DNA of 64,000 nt from Molanna angustata (taxonomy: Eukaryota > Arthropoda > Insecta > Trichoptera > Molannidae): contig OY754972.1 of assembly GCA_963576475.1 (NCBI GenBank), positions 14,925,572 through 14,989,571 on the forward strand, in the 5' to 3' direction. Below, piece after piece: positions 56,101-64,000 of this stretch (within the stretch, counting starts at the first letter, position 1; each line of letters opens with the position of its first letter). Below the pieces are notes generated by a model. It was not told the DNA's origin and searched no databases. It saw only the letters and a list, made by a program, of their open reading frames with translations. The position numbers and the translations under genes were made by a program.

Positions 56101-59100
56101 TATATTCCTGGTAGTAACATTTAGTATGAATAAAAATGTAATTAGATAAATTTCTTTGTATGGAAAAGTTCAGTAATTTGATTTCATGTTATAATGTAAA
56201 GAGCTTGAACATAGAACTGATTAGCTTTCCATAAATAACAAAAAAAATCTTCATATGATATCACCTGTCAAAATTTGGAAAATGCTCTCGCGTTCTTTAG
56301 AACAAAATTTATCTGCTTTTTTTAAAATATTTCATACAACATAAGCATTCTACACCATACTGCATTAAAAGTTTGTCTATCTTATCATAAAAATATACTA
56401 TCGGAAGAAAATTTATATTCCTGATAGTAACATTTAGTATAAATAATAATGTAATTAGATAAATTTCTATATATGGAAAAGTTCAGTAATTTGATTTCAT
56501 GTTATAATGTAAAGAGCTTGAACATAGAACTGATTAGTTTTCCATAAATAACAAAAAAAATCTTCATATAATATCACGTGTCAAAATTTTGAAAATGCTC
56601 TCGCGTTCTTTAAAACAAAATTTATCTGCTTTTTTTAAAATATTTCATACAACATAAGCATTCTTCACTATACTGCATTAATATTTTGTTTATCTTAACA
56701 TAAAAATATACTATCGGAAGAAAATTTATATTCCTGGTAGTAACATTTAGTATGAATAAAAATGTAATTAGATAAATTTCTATGTATGGAAAAGTTCAGT
56801 AATTTGATTTCATGTTATAATGTAAAGAGCTTGAACATAGAACTGATTAGCTTTCCATAAATAACAAAAAAAATCTTCATATGATATCACCTGTCAAAAT
56901 TTGGAAAATGCTCTCGCGTTCTTTAGAACAAAATTTATCTGCTTTTTTTAAAATATTTCATACAACATAAGCATTCTTCACTATACTGCATTAATAGTTT
57001 GTTTATCTTAACATAAAAATATACTATCTGAAGAAAATTTATATTCCTGATAGTAACATTTAGTATGAATAATAATGTAATTAGATAAATTTCTATGTAT
57101 GGAAAAGTTCAGTAATTTGATTTCATGTTATAATGTAAAGAGCTTGAACATAGAACTGATTAGCTTTCCATAAATAACAAAAAAAATCTTCATATAATAT
57201 CACGTGTCAAAATTTTGAAAATGCTCTCGCGTTCTTTAAAACAAAATTTATCTGCTTTTTTTAAAATATTTCATACAACATAAGCATTCTTCACTATACT
57301 GCATTAATATTTTGTTTATCTTAACATAAAAATATACTATCGGAAGAAAATTTATATTCCTGGTAGTAACATTTAGTATGAATAAAAATGTAATTAGATA
57401 AATTTCTTTGTATGGAAAAGTTCAGTAATTTGATTTCATGTTATAATGTAAAGAGCTTGAACATAGAACTGATTAGCTTTCCATAAATAACAAAAAAAAT
57501 CTTCATATGATATCACCTGTCAAAATTTGGAAAATGCTCTCGCGTTCTTTAGAACAAAATTTATCTGCTTTTTTTAAAATATTTCATACAACATAAGCAT
57601 TCTACACCATACTGCATTAAAAGTTTGTCTATCTTATCATAAAAATATACTATCGGAAGAAAATTTATATTCCTGATAGTAACATTTAGTATAAATAATA
57701 ATGTAATTAGATAAATTTCTATATATGGAAAAGTTCAGTAATTTGATTTCATGTTATAATGTAAAGAGCTTGAACATAGAACTGATTAGTTTTCCATAAA
57801 TAACAAAAAAAATCTTCATATAATATCACGTGTCAAAATTTTGAAAATGCTCTCGCGTTCTTTAAAACAAAATTTATCTGCTTTTTTTAAAATATTTCAT
57901 ACAACATAAGCATTCTTCACTATACTGCATTAATAGTTTGTTTATCATAACATAAAAATATACTATCGGAAGAAAATTTATATTCCTGATAGTAACATTT
58001 AGTATGAATAAAAATGTAATTAGATAAATTTCTATGTATGGAAACGTGTAGTAATTTGATTTCATGATATAATGTAAAGAGCTTGAACATAGAACTGATT
58101 AGCTTTCCATAAATTACAAAAAAATTCTTCATATGATATCACCTGTCAAAATTTGAAAAATGCTCTCGCGTTCTTTAAAACAAAATTTATCTGCTTTTTT
58201 TAAAATATTTCATACAACATAAGCATTCTTCACTATACTGCATTAATAGTTTGTCTATCTTAACATAAAAATATATTATCGGAAGAAAATTTATATTCCT
58301 GATAGTAACATTTAGTATGAATAATAATGTAATTAGATAAATTTCTATGTATGGAAAAGTTCAGTAATTTGATTTCATGTTAAAATGTAAAGAGCTTGAA
58401 CATAGAACTGATTAGCTTTCCATAAATAACAAAAAAAATCTTCATATAATATCACGTGTCAAAATTTTGAAAATGCTCTCGCGTTCTTTAAAACAAAATT
58501 TATCTGCTTTTTTTAAAATATTTCATACAACATAAGCATTCTTCACTATACTGCATTAATAGTTTGTTTATCTTAACATAAAAATATACTATCGGAAGAA
58601 AATTTATATTCCTGATAGTAACATTTAGTATGAATAAAAATGTAATTAGATAAATTTCTATGTATGGAAACGTGTAGTAATTTGATTTCATGATATAATG
58701 TAAAGAGCTTGAACATAGAACTGATTTGCTTTCCATAAATAACAAAAAAATTCTTCATATGATATCACCTGTCAAAATTTGAAAAATGCTCTCGCGTTCT
58801 TTAAAACAAAATTTATCTGCTTTTTTTAAAATATTTCATACAACATAAGCATTCTTCACTATACTGTATTAATAGTTTGTCTATCTTAACATAAAAATAT
58901 ACTATCGGAAGAAAATTTATATTCCTGATAGTAACATTTAGTATGAATAATAATGTAATTAGATAAATTTCTATGTATGGAAAAGTTCAGTAATTTGATT
59001 TCATGTTATAATGTAAAGAGCTTGAACATAGAACTGATTAGCTTTCCATAAATAACAAAAAAAATCTTCATATAATATCACGTGTCAAAATTTTGAAAAT

Positions 59101-61460
59101 GCTCTCGCGTTCTTTAAAACAAAATTTATCTGCTTTTTTTAAAATATTTCATACAACATAAGCATTCTTCACTATACTGCATTAATATTTTGTTTATCTT
59201 AACATAAAAATATACTATCGGAAGAAAATTTATATTCCTGGTAGTAACATTTAGTATGAATAAAAATGTAATTAGATAAATTTCTATGTATGGAAAAGTT
59301 CAGTAATTTGATTTCATGTTATAATGTAAAGAGCTTGAACATAGAACTGATTAGCTTTCCATAAATAACAAAAAAAATCTTCATATAATATCACGTGTCA
59401 AAATTTTGAAAATGCTCTCGCGTTCTTTAAAACAAAATTTATCTGCTTTTTTTAAAATATTTCATACAACATAAGCATTCTTCACTATACTGCATTAATA
59501 TTTTGTTTATCTTAACATAAAAATATACTATCGGAAGAAAATTTATATTCCTGGTAGTAACATTTAGTATGAATAAAAATGTAATTAGATAAATTTCTAT
59601 GTATGGAAAAGTTCAGTAATTTGATTTCATGTTATAATGTAAAGAGCTTGAACATAGAACTGATTAGCTTTCCATAAATAACAAAAAAAATCTTCATATG
59701 ATATCACCTGTCAAAATTTGGAAAATGCTCTCGCGTTCTTTAGAACAAAATTTATCTGCTTTTTTTAAAATATTTCATACAACATAAGCATTCTACACCA
59801 TACTGCATTAAAAGTTTGTCTATCTTAACATAAAAATATACTATCGGAAGAAAATTTATATTCCTGGTAGTAACATTTAGTATGAATAAAAATGTAATTA
59901 GATAAATTTCTATGTATGGAAACGTGTAGTAATTTGATTTCATGATATAATGTAAAGAGCTTGAACATAGAACTGATTAGCTTTCCATAAATAACAAAAA
60001 AATTCTTCATATGATATCACCTGTCAAAATTTGAAAAATGCTCTCGCGTTCTTTAAAACAAAATTTATCTGCTTTTTTTAAAATATTTCATACAACATAA
60101 GCATTCTTCACTATACTGCATTAATAGTTTGTCTATCTTAACATAAAAATATACTATCGGAAGAAAATTTATATTCCTGATAGTAACATTTAGTATGAAT
60201 AATAATGTAATTAGATAAATTTCTATGTATGGAAAAGTTCAGTAATTTGGTTTTAATGTTATAATGTAAAGAGCTTGAACATAGAACTGATTAGCTTTCC
60301 ATAAATAACAAAAAAAATCTTCATATAATATCACGTGTCAAAATTTTGAAAATGCTCTCGCGTTCTTTAAAACAAAATTTATCGGCTTTTTTTAAAATAT
60401 TTCATACAACATAAGCATTCTTCACTATACTGCATTAATAGTTTGTTTATCTTAACATAAAAATATACTATCGGAAGAAAATTTATATTCCTGATAGTAA
60501 CATTTAGTATGAATAAAAATGTAATTAGATAAATTTCTATGTATGGAAACGTGTAGTAATTTGATTTCATGATATAATGTAAAGAGCTTGAACATAGAAC
60601 TGATTAGCTTTCCCTAAATAAAAAAAAAATTCTTCATATGATATCACCTGTCAAAATTTGAAAAATGCTCTCGCGTTCTTTAAAACAAAATTTATCTGCT
60701 TTTATTAAAATATTTCATACAACATAAGCATTCTTCACTATACTGCATTAATAGTTTGTCTATCTTAACATAAAAATATACTATCGGAAGAAAATTTATA
60801 TTCCTGGTAGTAACATTTAGTATGAATAAAAATGTAATTAGATAAATTTCTATGTATGGAAAAGTTCAGTAATTTGATTTCATGTTATAATGTTAAGAGC
60901 TTGAACATAGAACTGATTAGCTTTCCATAAATAACAAAAAATTTCTTCATATGATATCACCTGTCAAAATTTGGAAAATGCTTTCGCGTCCTTTAAAACA
61001 AAATTTATCTGCTTTTATTAAAATATTTCATACAACATAAGCATTCTACACCATACTGCAATAATAGTTTGTCTATCTTAACATAAAAATATACTGTCGA
61101 TAGAAATTTATTTTCCTGGTAGTAAAATTTAGTATGAATAAAAATGTATATAATAAGATAAATTTCTTATGTATGGAAAAGTTCAGTAATTTGATTTCAT
61201 GTTATAATGTAAAGAGCTTGAACATCGAACTGATTAGCTTTTCATAAATAACAAAAATTTCTTCATATGATATTACGTGTCAAAATTGTCAAAATGCTCT
61301 AACGTCCTTTAAAACAAAATTTATCTGCTTTTATTAAAATATTTCATACAACATTAGAATTCTTCACCATACTGCATTAATAGTTTGTCTATCTTAACAT
61401 GAAAATATACTATCGTTAGAAAATTTATATTCTTGGTAGTAAAATTTAGAATGAATAAAA
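53144..61460 (+). repeat. Satellite array, about 26 monomers of 313 bp
   Basis: Using ATGCTCTC as anchor, monomers begin at 53144, 53465, 53778, 54091, 54404, 54717 and onward every 313 bases to 60038, then 60352, 60665, 60978 and 61294. Twenty-three of the intervals between 53465 and 61294 are exactly 313, one is 314 and one 316; the first (53144-53465) is 321. Inner monomers differ by a few per cent or less, while the first one and the last two are clearly diverged. Two main types differ at ATATCACCTG with ATTTGGAAAA or ATTTGAAAAA (A) versus ATATCACGTG with ATTTTGAAAA (B). Frames of 60-80 codons inside are by-products. Confidence 0.97.
55600..57890 (+). repeat. Four-monomer higher-order repeat (1,252 bp) within the satellite
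   Basis: Monomers at 55656, 55969 and 56282 share private variants with those at 56908, 57221 and 57534: ACTATCTGAAG (first), TTTCTTTGTATGG (second), and TTCTACACCATACTGCATTAA plus CTTATCAT (third). The offset is 1,252 = 4 x 313 in each case. Confidence 0.88.
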
Positions 61461-61527
61461 TATTTCATTGTCAATATTTGTGGTGTGGAGAGTTTAGTGT
61501 TGGCCACAACCCACTCGTTTATGTAAG

Positions 61528-61745
61528 TATTTATTTTAAATGTTATTTCTTATTTTGTTGTTGTATACTATTTTTATTTGTATTTCTATTTTTGTGAATG
61601 TTTTGTTAGTTGGCATTCACTGTAAAAAGTATAATTATTTCAAAATGCTTTAGCACCGGCACAGGTTTTTTATCTAGTGGGGAATTGCAGTTAAGAATAT
61701 TATTTGTCAATTATGTATATGTATGAATAAATGAATAAATATTCG
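61528..61745 (+). repeat. LINE-like 3' UTR with A-rich tail
   Basis: GCTTTAGCACCGGCACAGG and TATCTAGTGGGGAATTG resemble the AGGCTCAGCCTAGTGAGG region of the LINE 3' UTR at 2576-2608, and a TGAATAAATGAATAAAT tail follows. No coding part is present. It abuts the end of family S. Confidence 0.45.
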
Positions 61746-62640
61746 ACAAAAATGAGCATAGTGAAGTAATTTTTTTAACTGTCTTGCTAAATAAATAAAC
61801 ACAAGAGAAACCAAACCTAAGCGAATAATTTGTTCGAGTTTATCGTAAAATCCTGTGTTGTTAGCACTAGAAAAGCGATCACGCAATTGAAGTTTGTTTT
61901 ATATAGGTAGGCCTTTCCAAGTTTTATGGCTTGTTCATTTGTGTTGTTAAAACGTCAAATTTACTACCGACCAACGATTTTACCCACGTAACACTAACTT
62001 AACCACATTGTGAAATTTCTTTTGTGACGATTTTTAACGCACTTTTTTTACAATTATTGTGTGAAAATTGCTGTTTCGATAGTATGTCAAATAAAAAATG
62101 TTATCTTGATTGAATTATGGAAATATTTTTTCAAACCATATCGGTCAGTTTTTGTTTATTTTTTATGGTACCTAAATGTTAAAAAAAAAATTTTCATTTG
62201 ATATCTAATCAACGATATGAGATTTGTTCTATTATGTTCATTTTCATTCACATAATACAAGTCTCATATTTTGTGATTATTGCTACTAAAAATAAATAAT
62301 ATTAATCAGTTTCCAATCTGTCTATTTAGACGGCTTCTAATATATAGAATTCCGTAATAATTATGAATAAGAATATGAACATATTGTTCCACAAAGTACC
62401 TACTTAATCCGAAACGGTCATCAGTAGACGAAATCAATACTTTATGGAATATATATTCATATTTATTCTAAGTTAAAATAATCAGAATTACCTATACCTA
62501 CAAAGTTATTGTAAGTATACATTTTTATATATTTAAATATTGTAAAAAAAAGTATATAAGTCAAATGTTATTAATATTATTATGTAGTTTATATAAATAA
62601 TGGTATAAGTACATTTTTTGTTAAATCACTATACAATTTA
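61746..62640. other. AT-rich DNA without recognisable genes
   Basis: Nothing supported on either strand. Confidence 0.4.
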
Positions 62641-62641
62641 T

Positions 62642-63015
62642 GCAACGGAAATGAGGTTTCTTAGAAAGATATACAAAAAAAACGATGTATGACAGTAAGA
62701 AACGAGGATAAAAGAGTATATCTTGAAGAAGGATATTGTTAACAGAATGAAAGTAAACACACGACGGTGGTTTGGTCACATGAAAAGAATGATTTAAGAA
62801 CGACTGACAAAGAAAATATATAGAGGTGAAAAAAAAATAGGGGCCGACCAAGAAAACATTGACACGATCTTGTTAACAATATTCAGAAAGAATAATGTAA
62901 AGATGTATGAAAGTGAGTGAGGCAAAGAATTAATTGAAATACAGAAGTGTAATTACCTCTTTCTACCTACTCCAGTAATAGGGACATGGCGTGATGGTTT
63001 GTAGGTGTGTGCGTG
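62642..63015 (+). pseudogene. RTE-clade 3' end, decayed, (TATG)n-tailed family
   Basis: The plus strand gives EMRFLRKIYKKNDV, then RMKVNTRRWFGHMKRM, stop, ERLTKKIYRGEKK in shifting frames, ending in GGGACATGGCGTGATGGTTTG and a TGTGTGCG tail instead of clean TATG units. It is the oldest-looking member of the family at 51152-51740. Confidence 0.75.
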
Positions 63016-63350
63016 TGTGAATATTCATAATTTTCAGTTGTAAAAAATATACTTGTTTTTGAATTTCGCTATAGCAAAACACGTTCATTTGATTGTTTGT
63101 GAACGAACAAAGTAAAGTTGAGTGTTTGTGTGAAGTGGGAACGATCCTAGAATATTGAAAGCTCTGCAATGTACCGTCATAAGTGAAAACAACTCGGAAT
63201 AGTAGATCAACATGACTGACGAGGGTCTGCTTATAGTCCGTTGCATATACAATTACCATTGGTAACTTTAACACCGGTTCCATCTCTGCTAACCGCCTTT
63301 TAACCGATGCGGGACGGGTGGTATACAGGCACAAGTGGGTAAACTAATAG
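63016..63350. other. Unclassified segment, richer in G/C
   Basis: The minus strand is open for 123 codons (62963-63334), but the last third of that frame runs into the antisense of the RTE tail and no domain is recognised. 63120-63340 is denser in G/C than its neighbours and may be a repeat not otherwise present in the window. Confidence 0.3.
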
Positions 63351-64000
63351 AAATTGAGGATTTTCGATAATATATGTTCACATTTCCGAGTCAACTATCA
63401 TGATTTATTTAATAGTATATCTATTAAAGTAATATTATATTCAACATTTATAAAAAACTACCTATCAAATTACTAACACAATTGTTTCCAAACAACTACA
63501 TCATTGTTTAAAAAGCATTGGTTCGGAACATATTCATAGCATAAAAATACCAATCCATACTTAATAAATTACTAGGTACATTGATTCCACAAAAAATAAA
63601 CAAATAAATTTTATACATATCTATTGTGTACTTCTTTAAAACACTTAACGGAATAAATAATCACCTCACACAGAATTTCCTAGGGAGGTTATCATTAAAC
63701 AATCACAATTACACATACCTACACACAATTTATCTAGTATGTAATTATAATGTACAATGTCATAAATAGTAGGTAATTTTTAATAAATAAATTCTAGATT
63801 TCTGTGGCCGCGATTGCCGACTAACGGTTTGAATGAGCTGCTGTTGTGTTGTAAGAATAATCCTATACTAGGTTTCACTATAATACATAGATACATGTTA
63901 GAATACTGTAATTGTCACTTTAAAAATTATCATTATATTTTTGTATAATTTTGTTGTTGTTGTTGTATTCTATTAAATAAATAAAATAAAAATACATACA
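63351..64000 (+). repeat. AT-rich sequence ending in a retroposon-like tail
   Basis: ACCTC (63663-63667) and GAGGT (63685-63689) form a short stem with CCTAGG in the loop, similar to the LINE 3' UTR hairpins. The window ends in TATTAAATAAATAAAATAAAAATACATACA, a typical tail. No coding frame is recognised; the end is cut by the window. Confidence 0.35.

Larger units (their letters stand above)
52645..61527 (+). repeat. Family S repeat, long subfamily, expanded to about 8.9 kb
   Basis: Starts TTTTTACTCTCCACACTATGG and ends GTGTGGAGAGTTTAGTGTTGGCC, then ACAACCCACTCGTTT, the same termini as the other copies, with CTCTCCACAC and GTGTGGAGAG inverted to each other. The first 350 bp match the unexpanded copy at 17812-18140. 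Nearly all the rest is the 313 bp array. No coding capacity for any transposition protein. Confidence 0.85.

Noticed and set aside
53492..60570. Recurring 61-81 codon frames on the minus strand (MKSNYYTFPYIE-like and MKNFFVIYGK-like)
   Set aside because: They repeat once per satellite monomer and only in monomers that happen to lack stops; 313 is not a multiple of three and there is no conserved start context. They are by-products of the tandem repeat.
53144..61460. CRISPR-like array
   Set aside because: The units are 313 bp with no short repeat and unique-spacer layout, and the DNA is clearly eukaryotic.
63560..64000. Full LINE at the right end of the window
   Set aside because: Only a tail and a weak hairpin can be seen, no RT or endonuclease motif is present, and the window ends there.

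Overview
The window is eukaryotic, AT-rich and gene-poor, and looks like repeat-rich intergenic or intronic DNA from an insect, most likely a moth or butterfly. The basis is inference: there are many RTE-clade and CR1/jockey-like non-LTR retrotransposon remnants, tRNA-derived SINEs, foldback MITEs, and frequent GTAGGTACCTAC-like strings (e.g. near 7209 and 35229) of the kind common in lepidopteran DNA. I found no intron-bearing host gene that I can name, no rRNA and no convincing functional tRNA. The only long intact reading frame is the 1015-residue endonuclease/reverse transcriptase of an apparently full-length RTE-like element (CDS 7807-10854, minus strand).

Layout. 1-3430: a (CA)n-containing repeat present twice, a frameshifted CR1/jockey-like LINE with a 3' UTR hairpin, and a 3 x 96 bp tandem repeat. 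3431-12420: mostly unannotated AT-rich DNA, a tRNA-derived SINE, two RTE relics and the full-length RTE. 12500-22250: a dense mosaic of RTE 3' ends and of an unclassified repeat family, here called family S, whose ends read ACTCTCCACACTA... and ...GGCCACAACCCACTCGTTT. 22250-27840: sparse, with a 44 bp minisatellite, a TIR-bearing MITE and a foldback element. 27844-43943: an 8.96 kb segment followed directly by a second, about 99.7 % identical copy that lacks an internal 1,821 bp; each copy carries the same SINEs, MITE, LINE ends and nested RTE insertions. 43955-52640: LINE relics, a SINE, one family S copy with an internal minisatellite, a 5'-truncated RTE with perfect 15 bp target-site duplications, and MITEs. 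52645-61527: a family S copy whose interior has grown into a satellite array of about 26 monomers of exactly 313 bp, with A/B alternation and a four-monomer higher-order block. 61528-64000: LINE and RTE 3' ends.

No genes form a pathway here. The pieces interact as mobile DNA: the RTE and CR1/jockey lineages are the autonomous retroelements; the SINEs would depend on LINE machinery; the MITEs and family S are non-autonomous. The most notable structure is the 313 bp satellite, which can be traced to its source because diverged single-copy versions of the monomer survive at both array edges and inside the unexpanded family S copy at 17812-18415.
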